Assembly: GCF_010015445.1 (NCBI RefSeq)
Contig: NC_053134.1
Coordinates: forward strand, 16,490,629-16,554,628
Length of the DNA stretch: 64,000 nucleotides
Direction of reading: 5' to 3'
DNA from: Perca fluviatilis
Taxonomy: Eukaryota; Chordata; Actinopteri; Perciformes; Percidae
This document shows positions 1 through 11,389 of this stretch, piece by piece (positions within the stretch are counted from its first letter, which is position 1; each line of letters opens with the position of its first letter). The notes beneath the pieces are model-generated. The model was not told where the DNA came from, did no database searches, and saw only the letters and a program-made list of their open reading frames with translations. Position numbers and translations under genes: made by a program.

Positions 1-39
1 TTTTCTGTTTTTTTCAGACACCTGAATGCACGTCACAGC

Positions 40-225
40 GCACCGCGGCCGCTCTTGCGCACGCCATGGTCAAAGTTGAACCATGTTGAACTCTGACTGC
101 GGCACGCGCAAGAGCGGCCAGCTGCAAAATGCCGCTTGCGCTGCACTTTGCTCAGTGCAGCGGCAGACCACTTCTTGCGTGCGCAAGCCATTGATGGGTT
201 TCATAGCGCAGCGCGCGTCCAATGT
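40..225. repeat. CpG-rich hairpin-forming block, probable DNA-transposon remnant
   Basis: This block is far richer in CpG than the AT-rich sequence around it. It contains a perfect 14-bp inverted repeat: GGCCGCTCTTGCGC at 47-60 pairs with its reverse complement at 106-119. Inside the loop is a second small inverted pair, CATGGT at 65-70 and ACCATG at 80-85. Nested inverted repeats rich in GC are typical of MITE ends in fish genomes. The far end is not visible because the window begins here. The open frames through it on both strands look like shadows of CpG richness and match no protein I know. The superfamily is not assigned. Confidence 0.4.
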
Positions 226-434
226 GAATGGTCCTTTAGTAATCTCTTTCCATTCCAGATTCATATAACAGCCTTTAATACCAGTTTTCAGGCTTCCAAA
301 TAGTACACACGTTAATGCAAATGAACCGGATATATCAGGGTTTCGATCTCCACCTCTGAAAAGTGCTGCTTCTTAGCCGGGTTACATCTCGCCATGTCGT
401 AAATTGTAGGGGCGAGGCCTTAAAACCGAGAATT

Positions 435-1266
435 AGGGTTGAGTACCTTTTGCATCTGAACCAATACCACTACTGGTACCTGGAATTCGGTTCCGGTACC
501 CAACGGTACTTTTTTCGGTACTTTCCCTCTGTAATTACAAAAAAAAATTTCAGTTGCAAAAATAATTCCAAACCCATCTACTTAGAACATTATGTTATTT
601 ATTTAGAATATTTTACACTGACAGAAATTAAACAAAAACTAAAATAAAACCCCTCCCTCTCTCCTCCCAAACCCGTCCCTACAACCTATTAAATTGAATA
701 ATTATTAATTTCTTACTAACTTTTATTCTTGTATTTGTATATTATTCTATTTTAGCTGGTTTCATTTTCATCCTGACCATTTTTAATTGCTCTTTAATAT
801 TTCATGTAAAGCACTTTGAATTGCCTTGATGCTGAAAGGTGCTGTGGAAATAAAGTTGCCTTGCCTTGCAACCTCGGCCTGTCAGTCAGTCCCCAGGGCA
901 CAGAAACCACTGTTGTGCCGGCTCGTGTCAGAGGAAGTGTAATGTCAACAGCACTGCGACTGCTTTCGGCTCACCATTAATATCATCACGGTGAAAGGTG
1001 TCTGCTTCAAGTTTTGAAAAACTGTAACCACACTTGAAACCGTGACTCTGTGCATAACTGCAGAGCCGATGTAGTTTGCTCCGTCCGCACCCGCATGTGT
1101 AGCGGACCTCTGCTCTCTGTCAACATGCAGAGAGGACGGATAAGCTTGCGCTTACTCTTAGGTACCAAAATTTGGCACCGTTTGATTTTACGTGAACCAA
1201 TACTCTGTAGTACCGACGTGATTCAGTCGATACCGGTAAAAGTACCGGGTTTGGTACCCAACCCTG
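435..1266. mobile_element. hAT-type non-autonomous transposon (MITE), 832 bp
   Basis: The ends are imperfect inverted repeats: TAGGGTTGAGTACC at the left and GGTACCCAACCCTG at the right, which reverse-complements to CAGGGTTGGGTACC. More GGTACC-rich sequence follows inside both ends. The element is flanked by an 8-bp target-site duplication with one mismatch, CCGAGAAT at 427-434 and CTGAGAAT at 1267-1274. An 8-bp duplication and a YAGGG terminus are hallmarks of the hAT superfamily. There is no transposase frame inside, so it would have been moved in trans. The interior carries an apparent LINE 3' tail, described separately, so it is probably composite. The mismatched duplication implies an old insertion. 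Confidence 0.78.
640..872 (+). repeat. LINE-like 3' tail nested in the hAT MITE
   Basis: The block ends in a motif I recognise from high-copy fish retroposons: an AAAGCACTTTGAATTGCC segment, then an AATAAAG-like signal, then a short tandem tail of TTGCC units near 860-872. LINEs of the CR1/L2 type end in short tandem repeats rather than poly-A, which fits this tail. The 5' boundary is uncertain; the pyrimidine-rich start at about 640 is a guess. Related 3' ends occur near 42.9 kb in the plus sense, and related body sequence near 46.7, 48.4 and 51.8 kb in the opposite sense. Confidence 0.45.
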
Positions 1267-1274
1267 CTGAGAAT

Positions 1275-2701
1275 ATATTGGGGCTTGATATTTAAATTAC
1301 GATTTGTTTACAGCCGCTGCATGCTCATATCTGCGCTGATTTCTACGTCAGGTTGATAAATGAGGGCCACTGACTTTGTTCCTTAATGTTTTAATTTTCA
1401 GTGTCACTCAGTATAGCGGTCTCATAGTTAACTGGTCTTATGGTAGGTGATCCAGCCCTGATTGCTCCATTCTGCCATGTTGCTTTAATGCATATGGAAT
1501 GGTGGGTGCATATTAGTAAAATGCTCTGTCATTCTGTTGTGTGGTCAGAAGCCTGTTTTTGTTGAGGTTTTGGAGAGCTTGGTAAAATGATGCATTACAT
1601 CAGCTGCCCTTCTTTTATGATTTTGCATAGCTGTGTGTAACATTTGCAAGCAGTGGTAGCAGTGAAGCCAGTGCTAACGAACAAAAAGTGCATTTAAAGA
1701 TAATGAGCTGCGTGGGTTGTCGAAGGCCAGCAATGTAAGCTACTTGTATCTTGAATCTCAATACAGATCAACATAACGGCCTACGGACAATACAAACGTT
1801 CCTATAACCTCTTACAAATAAGAAACCTCTCACCTACACTCACCTACACACTATTTTTTTTATATATAAATGCCTTAATGTAATTATTTGCATTCTTCTC
1901 TGCAAAAGAAATTATAAAAGAAATGTATTAACTATGACCCCCTCCGTGTTCGGCAGCAGATGTGTTTCATAACACAGCAGGACTGAAAAATTTCTGTAAC
2001 ATTTAGTAGCCTTCGTAACAAACTCTCCACAGCTATACTGCACCATGCTGGAGATTCCACATCATTGCACATCATCATCATCATCATCATTGTAAACATG
2101 CAAGTGTGTTATTATAAGTAACCTTGTCATTGAGAAGTTATTTGTTAAAGCACTAATAGTCTTTTTCTGCGGATGCTGTTCATTAACCTGTCGGTAACTT
2201 TCATGATTTTACAAAAATTTCTGCCGTTTGCAGTTCCGTTTTGCACTTTTTCACTGAACCATTGACATTCAGCCATCCTCATTCCATATCATCTACTGGT
2301 TCAAAAGTTCATTTGAAGAGGCGCTGGTGTACAAAGCATTAGTTCTCTGCCCAGTCTGCTCTCTTTCCCTCAGTGGGCTATCGGGCTCCATCGGAGGCTT
2401 GGCTCTAATCTGCCGGCTCGGGGGTGTGTTTCCTGCGTCGGGGATATGGCCCAATCCATCTGTCTTCATCAGTGAGCCGGGGCGACTGTGGGCTTGGGCC
2501 AGCAGGACCCCGCTAAGCACAAGCTGCTAGCTGCCTTTTACACTGATTCCCACCAAGTGGGACATATTTACAGTTCAGCAAGCTGCCGGGTAAGCTCTTA
2601 GCACCTGGATTTTTTCTTTTTCTCTTGAGGTTTTGTTCTGTCGGTTTACCCCCTTTGACTCTCAACACCCTCTACAGCCTGTGCTTTATGTGCCTATTTA
2701 T
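1275..2701. other. Unassigned sequence with an ATC microsatellite
   Basis: I see no gene here. An (ATC)n tract lies at 2071-2090. The stretch 2300-2530 is GC-richer and open in both directions (frames of 75 and 67 residues), but the two frames overlap on opposite strands, lack splice context and match nothing I know. Confidence 0.4.
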
Positions 2702-2990
2702 TAGGGGTGTAACAATATACGTATTCATATTGAACTGTTCGGTACAAGGCTGTCAATTAGGTATGCATTACAAACGTTTCGATGGACTAATCCTATTTCA
2801 TTTAGAAAAAAAAGAGCTTAAATTGTGTGAAATATAATGTTCTCAGTGCTGCTGCACTCAACAAGGCAACCCAAACGACGTAACGGGCATGCTCCTCCCA
2901 CTCCCAAAGAAAAACACTCTACTCCAGTCAGGCATGCTACGCTGAACTAGCTTGTTGCAATATGGCTAGTAACGTCATCCCAACAATCAT
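2702..2990 (+). mobile_element. hAT element 5' end, truncated
   Basis: The sequence starts with TAGGGGTGTAACAATATACG and continues with a CGTATTCATATTGAACTGTTCGG-like block, a terminus I recognise from very common fish hAT elements. The following 250 bases, with GC-rich repeats around 2880-2950, also look like the interior of that family. I could not find the matching right end (a reverse-complemented TAGGGGTG), so the element appears truncated or disrupted and its right boundary is approximate. No transposase frame is present. Confidence 0.55.
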
Positions 2991-3299
2991 CACTGTTGCC
3001 ATGACTTCAGTGTATGATAGAGAAGCTCATACACTTTTTTTTTTTTCCCCATCCTCTGTCTTCCTATGGTATTCTTTGCTTATTGTCCATCCAGTCATCC
3101 ATCAATCTATCCGTTTTATCACGCTTTCACTATAATCATGTTAACTCACCACTTTGGTCAACTGCTTCTGCATATACCTCTCTGGCATAAAGTAGAGGTT
3201 TTGTTGACAGTTCCTCAGAATGAAAACTAAAGAGCTTCTCTTAAAAACTCGTCAGTTCAACAAACTAAAATACTACCTACTACTTCCTGTACTCAGTAA

Positions 3300-3620
3300 C
3301 AGAGGCAGGTGACCCTGTAGAGTGGGTCACAGTGCCTGGATTGATTTGGAGGGGCTGTTACTTAGCATGGCGAGACACTAAGCTAATTACCTCGCTTATA
3401 AACACCAGCCTGGCCTTTAGCTCCTATTGAATAAGGCCATAGGCTGAACAACGAGACTGGGCTGAGGAGGCCCTGAGGCCAGGGGTCCTTCCTATGGAAA
3501 TCAATGTTTGGTCTAAATGGCAATGAGATTAGTGCATTACTGATTTGATGCTTTGATTTTTCTTTTCCACCTCCCCACAAGCTCCCCCTTCTATTTCAGC
3601 TGCCATGTGAGCAAATGTAG
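3300..3620. promoter_or_regulatory. Candidate conserved regulatory element (motif-based only)
   Basis: This repeat-free patch holds a homeodomain core in GCTAATTACC near 3382 and a TTATAAAC motif beside it. Further on, GAGATTAGTGCATTACTG near 3526 is a second homeodomain-like cluster. There is no coding signal. The call is inference from motif density alone; conservation with other fish was not tested. Confidence 0.2.
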
Positions 3621-5294
3621 ATTAAGTAGTGTGTCTGCATCAGTTAGCATTCTGAGCATGGCATTTATCTCAAAACATGACTAGTACAGCCTCACAGAGC
3701 TAGTAGCATGGCAGGTGTTGCTAAAATTCTTTAACTATGTTTAAGGAGTAAGTTTAAATTCTGTTTTACAGAACAGGCCTGGCAAAAATGGCATACAATA
3801 GCTTCCATATGAGCAACCATGACATGTAGCACAATGAAATGGTTAAACAATAAAATTGCCTATTTAAAACAACATTCCTTTTGAAGCATTTTGTGAATGA
3901 TAAAATGGCTTGTCTCGTGGATCTAGTATTTAAAATCAGTTTTGCCAAAGTAGATTCAGCGGACATGACATCAACAATATTCACCTTGTTGCTACAGTAA
4001 AATAAAATAACCTTTACTGAGACCTATTACCCATTGTGTTACAACACACGTGATTTTAAACTCTGTTCCCTTACTTGACAAATATGGAGATTGTAAGGCT
4101 TTTGTGGTTGCAACAAGAGTCATCAACTCCATACCTCTCCAAGAGCGTATATGCGGCTGATGTTACCGGAAATAATGAAACATACATGCTGGCGTTCTTT
4201 TATGTCCCTGGTATGGTCTTGATGTTTTCAACAGCAAGAGATGAGGGTAATGCACTCTAGCTAGTCACGCTACAATAAACCATGATGTGTGACAACGGTA
4301 GTGGTCCAATACTGATAGTACAATGACATCTCTTGGCAGGCCAATACAAGGAAATATCCTGCCCACCATGTCGAGCACTGCTCATCTTATAGCATTGTGA
4401 TCCCATGGGCTGGGTTGACTGGGAGCCAGGCGTGTGTATGTGGTACAGTATGATGTAATTGCAGAGCATTTTCATCGTGATTTGTTTGTGTGTTTCTCTG
4501 ACAAATGGAAGTGTGAGTATACATCTGTGTTCTTGTGTGTGAACTGCCAGTTTTAGCAGGCATATAGTGTGGAGGCGGTGCCACTTTACAGTGTTCATGA
4601 GGCACTTATGGTATTTCGTAGCTAACCCTCTATTTGTTTCATGCACATCAACTACAGTCTTGTAATATATGCACGGCTTAGTGAAGTGCCTATTTAACCA
4701 TGATATATTCTGACTGCTGTGGACATGTTAAATAGTCCTTTTTGTATGCATGTGTCGATACAAACTTGGGTGTGAATCAAAGAGAAATCGCAGAGGGATT
4801 CGCGGCTTCTTCAACCATCTGAGAAGGTTGTGCAATATGTACAGCCAGAGAGGTGGCGTCAAGAGGGAATAGTCGGCTCTCTGCCTAGGAGAGAGACAAA
4901 AGACAGGTCCTACCTCAGGTCTCATTTTAACACATGAGATATGAGATGGCTTCTCTTCTGCCCACCTCTGTTGCTCACTGTACAACAACCCTAGAGAAAC
5001 GGAGGCTAATTGTGTTGGATCTAGCCAGACAGAGAATTTGCATGGGTTTCCATTTGTCTGCCTTTTTGGCATACCTTTCATGTTTTTTTCAGTTTTTCAA
5101 GGACAATTGCATGCAATCTGAGTTGGATCAGGCACTGCCGAGACTTTTTCTTCATTATTGAACCCACTCCAAGTCATCACTTGATTGAAGTCTGCTTTTT
5201 TTGCTCCTTACCTATGTTGAAACAGCCTGAACACTGCCTTCCTGCAGCATGTTACTCAGTTTTTCATCATTTTCTCATAATCTTCCCCTTTTTT

Positions 5295-5313
5295 TCTCTC
5301 TCTCTCTCTCTCT
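5295..5313. repeat. (TC)n microsatellite
   Basis: A pure TC dinucleotide run of about 19 bases preceded by a T tract. Confidence 0.9.
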
Positions 5314-5725
5314 GAGGGATTATCCCTGAACCTTAAACTTGTGTTCCATCCTAACTGTGTCAAAGATATGCAGTAAACAACGCTGGCATCGCAGAGTAGA
5401 ATAGAGACTGCCATATGTGCAGTGCTTGGGACAACATGCATGTTTCTCTGTGGAGAGAAAACCTTTAAAATGTTAATTGTTGTGCACCTTGTTTAATCAT
5501 TGGAGAGAACCTACTTCCTAAATATAGCCACACTTGCTGTCCATGCTCACTCAAATAGAACAAGGCTGATGTACCTTGCATGGGGATGACATTAAAGACC
5601 ACTTCCCAGAGGTTTCTAACATCAATATTCTATTCACAATGTCAAGGCAAGCTACAAGCAGTCGTGGAAGTGTTGTGTTGTGTGGATTGTATGAGAAAGC
5701 AAACATGGAGAGAATTAAGCAAAAT

Positions 5726-5747
5726 GCCTTTATGCTAGCATAAAGGC
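5726..5747. repeat. Perfect 22-bp palindrome
   Basis: The sequence GCCTTTATGCT followed directly by AGCATAAAGGC reads the same on both strands with no spacer. It lies in otherwise ordinary AT-rich DNA. It could be a dimeric protein-binding site or chance. Confidence 0.6.
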
Positions 5748-7113
5748 CTCTTGTATGCTTTTTGTCACTTTTTTTCTCTCCCTTGTTTTTCTTTTGAATG
5801 TTGTGTATTTCTACATCTCTGCTTCTTAATCTCGCTTTCATCTTGATCAAAAACTGTCAATGCCCCCGCCCCCCCCTACCCTTTTTCTCTCCATCGCTCT
5901 TCCAGCAGATGATTTATTATGACCGTTCAGTGAAGGCGTCATAGTGCTGCCGAAAGCAGCATGCAGTTTGCTGGGCACCAGCGGCGCCTTTGTCTGCGAG
6001 GCACGCTGCTACCAGCAGGCCTTTGGATGCTTGTTGCTATTTCCACTCTCAAATTTGATTGCTGCAGAGAAATGAAAGCCATATCATACCACAACCCACG
6101 TGGGGTGCAGAAATGAATATTTCCCGTATTTTATTCACTGCCTGGCTCATTTCCCTTTTTTTAAAGACTGGTGAACTCCAATCTAGAGGTAATATCGGAT
6201 GTGTCTTTGTGTCGTGGTCATGCTGCGAGCAGTTGTCGTCAATGATGTTGATTTCACAGTAGGAAATAGTTATTTCTTAAAACTACAGTTACTAGTGTAG
6301 GCCATTTAAACACCACTGATGTGTGATAAATTGTAATACTTTGTTTTTTATGTTCCATTTGAACTGAATAAATGAAGAAAAAATACAAAGAAATGGTTTT
6401 ATAGATCTTGATGTTCAGGCGGATTGTAGTGTGTTGCCTAGTTATCTGGGCAGAAGAGCAGACATCTTTAAAGAATGAAACTTAATCATTTAGCATGGAG
6501 TCTGCATCAAAAGGGCCTGATTGCTTTGAATGTAGTGTCCTGTAATGCTTCCCATTCATAAGCCTCTCTTTGTTGGCAAAGGGACAGAAACGATATTCTT
6601 CACAGTAAAATACAAATACATGAGTGTCTATTCAGTTCATTCACTGCACAAAATCTGTGTTATTAATTTGCTTTTGTCTATAATTGAGTCCTAAATGTCT
6701 TAACACAAACTCCCAGTGTAGAACGATTGTTTTTACTGCACAGTTTCAAATATATATTAACATGTTATCTGTATCTAGAAATGAGTGCATCTCAAAACAA
6801 TGCAAAAAATAATGCAGGATGCTGCTCTAGATTAAGGAAACAACAATTATTGTCACACAGAACGCTGACATTGCATTATTCTGCAAACTCCGAATTTTGT
6901 TCTATCACCATTGTTTTTAAATAATCTGTTATTGTCAACTATGGGATGGTTCAAACTATGGGGGAAGATCATGATTACGGCAAATTAAGTATGGGTTATT
7001 TGTTAACGTTGCAAGGAAAAAAAAGTAGTAACGCACAAAGAAGCGTAGCAATGTGCCAATAAAGGCAATAAAGAAGACTGCAAACATGAATATAAACAAT
7101 GCAACATATAAAG

Positions 7114-7390
7114 TAGGGCTGGGCGATGTAACAAAAAATGTTTTCCCATTTTGATCAATATTTATCACAATATAATTTTTTTTGCTGATACTGACAGTAT
7201 ATAATGGACCAACAGGTCCCGTTGCTCTGGACAGAGACCAGTGAAGGATATTAGAAGCACTTTTCCGGTGATGGCTGAGCGTTGCGCAGCCTCCAACTGA
7301 GAGAGAAAACCTAGATGTGACGTGAGCAACCTGTCTGAAAGTTGTAAGTCTTCTGGTAGCTGTGCCAAGAGAAATCTCAATCATTCCCAA
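7114..7390 (+). mobile_element. hAT terminus (TAGGGCTGGGCGAT type), truncated
   Basis: The sequence TAGGGCTGGGCGATGTAAC is the typical left end of abundant fish hAT MITEs. It is followed by a T-rich region containing TTTATCACAATATAAT, also seen in that family. No right end (ATCGCCCAGCCCTA) was found before the Tc1 fossil at 8.04 kb, so the element is broken or the right end has decayed. The minus-strand frame across 6956-7390 is an accidental open frame through this repeat. Confidence 0.55.
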
Positions 7391-7559
7391 TCTTGCAGCG
7401 ACAGAAAGCGTAGGTATATGTAAGGAGATAACATGGACACAGGCTAATTATTGCTAACTAAAATGCTAGTTAACATTAGTAATTCAACTTAAACATCTAA
7501 TGTAAGCTGAAACTGCCTGTGAGCTTCTCCTGTACTTTACGATAATTCCTCTACTATGT

Positions 7560-7800
7560 GACAGTAAGTCGCGTGGTTATGACACAATCGTTGGCCTATT
7601 TTTATAAAAACGCCTGCTACGGAGCCATAACGTGAGATACAAGTTAATGGAGGCTTTTATACATTGTCGTGTTTCTTTAGAAATAAATAATGGACAAAAA
7701 ATGTCTTTAAACGCTTCAGATGTAAAGTTATTCTCTGTCTAAAGTGACGTCAAAATGAATGGCAGTCAATGGAATGCAAAAGAAAATAAAGCCCTGTTTG
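7560..7800. repeat. Fish dispersed-repeat segment, possibly interior of the hAT element
   Basis: The segment around 7640-7780, including a GTGACGTCAAAATGAATGGC block, resembles interior sequence of high-copy fish elements that I recognise only by recall. Its position after the hAT left end at 7114 suggests that both belong to one decayed element of at least 650 bp. No ends were found to prove this. Poly-T follows at 7837-7855. Confidence 0.3.
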
Positions 7801-8042
7801 CTCGTACAGTCATCTTACGATTACGTTTTCCTTTTTTTGATTTTTTTTTTTTTTTAGACAACCTGAACCTACAACTACTTAAAAGCAACATTATATGTAA
7901 ACTCCTGCCAAAAAAGCATCTCAGTGTTTGCAGAGGTAGCACAAAACCAAACAAAGTAAACCTGCATGTGTAAACGAGTGTGCTTTGCTATACAACCAGA
8001 AATAGCGCTCGTTATATTTTTGCTCCTTTTTTAAAAGGTTTT

Positions 8043-8972
8043 TCATATGGAGCAATGGTCACATTCTTGCTTGATGTACGACTTCAGTTGCATAACAGTC
8101 CGGGGTCTCCATTGTATTTTGCGCTTCATAATGCGCCCCACATTTGCAATGGGAGACAGGTCTGGACAGCAGGCAGGCCGGTCTAATACCCACACTCTTT
8201 TACTACAAAGCCACACTGTTGTAACATGTGCAGAATGTGGCTCGGCATTGTCTTGCTGAAATAAGTAGGGACGTTCCTGAAAAAGACGCTTGAATGGCAG
8301 CATATGTTGCTCTAAAACCTGTATGTACCAATAACAGTGCGTTCACAGTTGTGCAAGTTAACCATGACATAGGCACTAACGCATCCTCATACCATCACAG
8401 ATGCTGGCTTTTGAACTTTGTGCTGATAACACTCTGGATGGTCCTTTTCCTCTTTGGCCCAGAAGACATGAAGTCCATGATTTCCAAAAACTATTTGAAA
8501 CGTGGACTTGTCAGACCAAAGCACACTTTTCCACTTAGTCAGTCAATCGCAGATGAGCTCCGACCCAGTGAAGCCAGCGTTTCTGGGTGTTGTTGATATA
8601 CAGTATGGCTTTTGCTTTGCATGGTAGAGTTTTAACTTGCACTTGTAGATGTAGTGACGAACTGTGTTAACTGACAATGGATTTTCAAAGTGTTCCTGAG
8701 CCCACGTGGTAAAATCCTTTTACATAATGATGTTTTTTTTAATGCAGTGCCGCCTGAGGGATCGAAGGTCAAGGGCAGTCAGTGTTTGCTTTTGGCCTTT
8801 CCGCTACATGCAGAGATTTCTCCAGATTTCTCTGACTCTTTTGATGATATTGACTGTAGATGATGAAATCAAAAAAGAATCTAAATTCCTTGCTGTTATA
8901 CGTTGAGAAACGTTCTTAAACTGTTGGGGCTATTTGCTCACGCAGTTGTTCAAAGTGGTGAACCTTGCACGA
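8043..8972 (-). pseudogene. Tc1-family transposase pseudogene (DD34E type), inactive
   Basis: The transposase would cut and paste its own element through a DDE catalytic triad. Read in order on the minus strand, I see: EQLREQI and the helix-turn-helix region (VNIIKRVREIWRN, about 8860-8815); DLRSLRRHCIKK (about 8765); WAQEHFENPLSVNTVRHYIYKCKLKLYHAK (about 8700-8610, given here as landmarks only); a WSDKS first-aspartate motif near 8510; KPASVMV near 8415; FQQDN with the second aspartate; and DLSPIAN near the C-terminus. The spacing from the second Asp to the third position is 34 residues, but the third position is Ala where the family has Glu. Stop codons and frameshifts interrupt the frame; the longest intact piece is the 86 C-terminal residues (8043-8303). 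The start methionine is lost. The family is clear and the gene is dead. Confidence 0.88.
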
Positions 8973-9136
8973 ACGACTGAGCCTTTGGGGGATTTTCCTT
9001 TTATACCCAATCAGGCCAATTAACCTGTTTACCTGTGGAATGTACCAACCAGGGGTTTTTGAGCATTCCTCAACTTTCCCAGTATTTTGTTGCCCCTGTC
9101 TCAGCTTTTTTGGAATGTGTTGCAGGTGTTGCACAG
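8043..9136 (-). mobile_element. Fossil Tc1/mariner-type transposon, ends missing
   Basis: On the minus strand this reads as a near full-length Tc1-family transposon body: a 5' untranslated part (about 9136-8973), then the transposase remnant (8972-8043). The 5' untranslated sequence is of a kind repeated widely in fish genomes. Sequence similarity to the family as I know it stops at about 9136, and no terminal inverted repeats or TA duplications are recognisable on either side. The copy is therefore truncated or too decayed, and it is not mobile. Confidence 0.8.
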
Positions 9137-9189
9137 CATACATGAGCAAGAGGGTCAAAGTTCATGGCGCAATGTTATGAAGAAGTAGT

Positions 9190-10400
9190 ATGTCCCAATT
9201 GTTTGCACATTGCATGCAGCACTACATCCTTTGCAAAGGCAGCTGCAGCACATACAGTACTAAAAGTAAAAAGTGTTTCTTTTGGATATTCCCTTATTTT
9301 AAGAAAATAAAGCTTTAAAGCTGCATTAATCAATATTTTTAATGGCATTAACTACTTTTTCACATTCACATTGAAAACACAGCAGTGTCACAACATTCAC
9401 AATTATACATCTGCAAATATAATTGGCTCCCAGAGGAGCAACACAACTAAATGGAATAGTTTTTTTTTCTTCATAATAGAGATCTGGAGATGTGTTGTTT
9501 TCTTGGCTCAGACATCAGTATAGAGGGGAGCCACAGCACACTGTCCCCATCAGAGAAACAAGTTTGTCTGTTCTAATTACAGCGCAGTGAACTGCGGAAA
9601 TAAAAGTGAAAAACCTTCACCTATGTTTATCGCTATGTCTCAGTTTTGAAAATACACAAATTCATGAGGACAAACAATCCTGCCTAATGTAAGCCTGTTT
9701 TTTTGTGAAGGAGCAAATCCTCCTGGACTTCCCATTGGTTTGTGTGTGATAGGTGACCAATTAATGTAGTTTGTGGCCGTGGACAAATATGCTGTCAATG
9801 CAGCTGATTGCTGTGGAGCTTCACTGTAATTAGTATAACCTGCAAGAACCTTGACCTCTAGGAAATCAAGTCATTAACATCAACAACCGAAGTCATGCAG
9901 TAAAACACAAACTCTTGCTTGTGGCACAGATCGATGATGCATACAATAGAATCAACTTTGAAAAGTGCAAACTGCTTTACAAATGATGTGCCCCTGTCAT
10001 TTATTTTGAACACAAAGAGAAGTAATTCATACAGGAAATTGGTTGAGTTATACAGCACTCGCAGAATTAATTATACTGTGTGGTACTTTGATGCATATTC
10101 ATGATCAGTGAGATTTCTCCAGTTTTGTATGTGCTAGGTTGAATTCACACACCCTGTCTTCACCCCACAGGTGTTTATCTTTGGGAAGCTGGAAATGTGG
10201 CTGTTAACTCGCTGTCGATCCCACACTTGTAGCTTTCTGTCAACACTTCCTTTGCAGGAACAATCTAAATGGTCTGGGAAGTCGCAAGTTCACACTGCTG
10301 TGTGTGTGTGTGTGTGTGTTGTGTGTAAAACACAGTATAGCACTATTTGCACTGACTAATATAACCTGGGGACCTCTAGTAATTTGTAATTGCGGAGGTT
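9190..10400. other. Unassigned non-coding stretch
   Basis: AT-rich sequence with no recognised gene or repeat. A short (TG)n run lies at 10299-10319. Small frames on both strands near 9.9-10.1 kb are each other's shadows. Confidence 0.4.
10299..10319. repeat. (TG)n microsatellite
   Basis: A TG run of about 21 bases, followed by a partly degenerate GTGTGT stretch. Confidence 0.85.
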
Positions 10401-10625
10401 GTCTGTTTTTTTTTGTTTTGTTTTTGTTTTTGGGGGCATTTTAGGCCTTTATTTATATAGGACAGCTGATGACATGAAAGGGGAGAGAGTGGGGGAATGA
10501 CATGGAGCAAAGGTTTATTCCTCGGCGCAGAGGCCGCAGGTTCGACTCCACTCTGCGCCCCCTGCGTTAAGGAATAAACCTCTTTATATGGGCACCTGCT
10601 CTACCAGGTGAGCTATCCAGTTGCC
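10400..10625 (-). mobile_element. tRNA-derived SINE, antisense, with internal inversion
   Basis: Read from the right on the minus strand, the element starts with a tRNA-like head (GGATAGCTCACCTGGTAGAGC, A box at about 10603-10619) and ends with a body containing an AATAAAGGCC motif and an A-rich/CAAAA tail (plus-strand T/GTTTT run at 10407-10433). It is the same family as the intact copy at 32035-32224. The middle is unusual: 10511-10561, including the B-box-like GGTTCGACTCC at 10539-10549, is in plus orientation although the rest is minus. The block creates a hairpin: 10511-10530 and 10562-10581 pair with 17 of 20 matches. A and B boxes on opposite strands could not form a normal Pol III promoter. 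Confidence 0.75.
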
Positions 10626-11159
10626 CATTTTCTGTGATCTTAATCCCATGTGAATCTTCAACATCTATAATTTTTCAAGTATAAATTCCACGGCAAATTA
10701 CATACCATATTCCGCCAAACAAAGAGGTTGTGTGGTATTAGTCCTGTGCAAACGGGCGTCTTAGTGATTTGGGGTCGTATTTGCTGTGTTGGCAATTAAA
10801 AATGAACGTTTTGACAGAGCCTTGACATCATATCAGGGCGGCGCCGGCACAACAGTTATCAGCATTAATCCAATGCTGATAATTGTTATCAGAATACATT
10901 ACTTTTTAATTCAAAATGATCAAAAATGTAAATGCTAGTCCAGCCTTAGCAATGCAACAAGCACACAGGACGTTGAGAGTGAAAGTTACTCCAAAACAAA
11001 CAACAACTTCATGTGCCTATACATCAAGACCAAGGTGTGTTTGTGTGTGTCACAATGAATTAATTAGACTTGGCTTTTTATCTAAATGAGGAACAGAAGA
11101 CACTGTTTTGCCAACCAGATACAGCAAGAGTTTATTCTACCAGTTAGCTCAGTAAAGCA

Positions 11160-11385
11160 TAGGGGGCTTTGCGAAAACCCACTGGTGGTTGTGGTCTCGC
11201 TCTGGATAAGTCACCCCGTGTATTGGTGGGATTGGTCGTAGTGTTATCCAATTGCATGCAGTGAGATTTTCAAATGCATGCTTGGTGCCGCCCCTCGATT
11301 TGGGCCATTTTAATTACTCATTGCCAGACCCTTAATCTTTCGGATTTGGGTCTGGATTTTCAAGCTAGGCACTATGCAGAATTAC
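11160..11385. repeat. Probable fish dispersed repeat (low confidence)
   Basis: The segment with GGTGCCGCCCCTCGATTTGG near 11286 and CATTGCCAGACCC near 11320 resembles recurrent fish MITE interiors, and the CCAGACC motif is shared with the repeat at 18660-19108. A weak inverted pair, CCAGACCC at 11324 and GGGTCTGG at 11347, sits in it. No terminal repeats or target duplications were found. Confidence 0.25.
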
Positions 11386-11389
11386 AGTA

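Larger units (their letters stand above)
3000..7113. other. Unassigned non-coding stretch
   Basis: Apart from the separately listed candidate element, microsatellite and small palindrome, I see no gene. A poly-T run lies at about 3030-3046 and an imperfect CATCCATC-type tract at about 3088-3115. The longest frame, 129 residues at 4257-4646 on the minus strand, crosses a GT-rich stretch, overlaps another frame and shows no domain or splice context. Confidence 0.4.

Noticed and set aside
4257..4646. 129-residue minus-strand frame
   Set aside because: His/Thr-rich reading through GT/AC-rich sequence, overlapped by another frame in a different phase; no known family.
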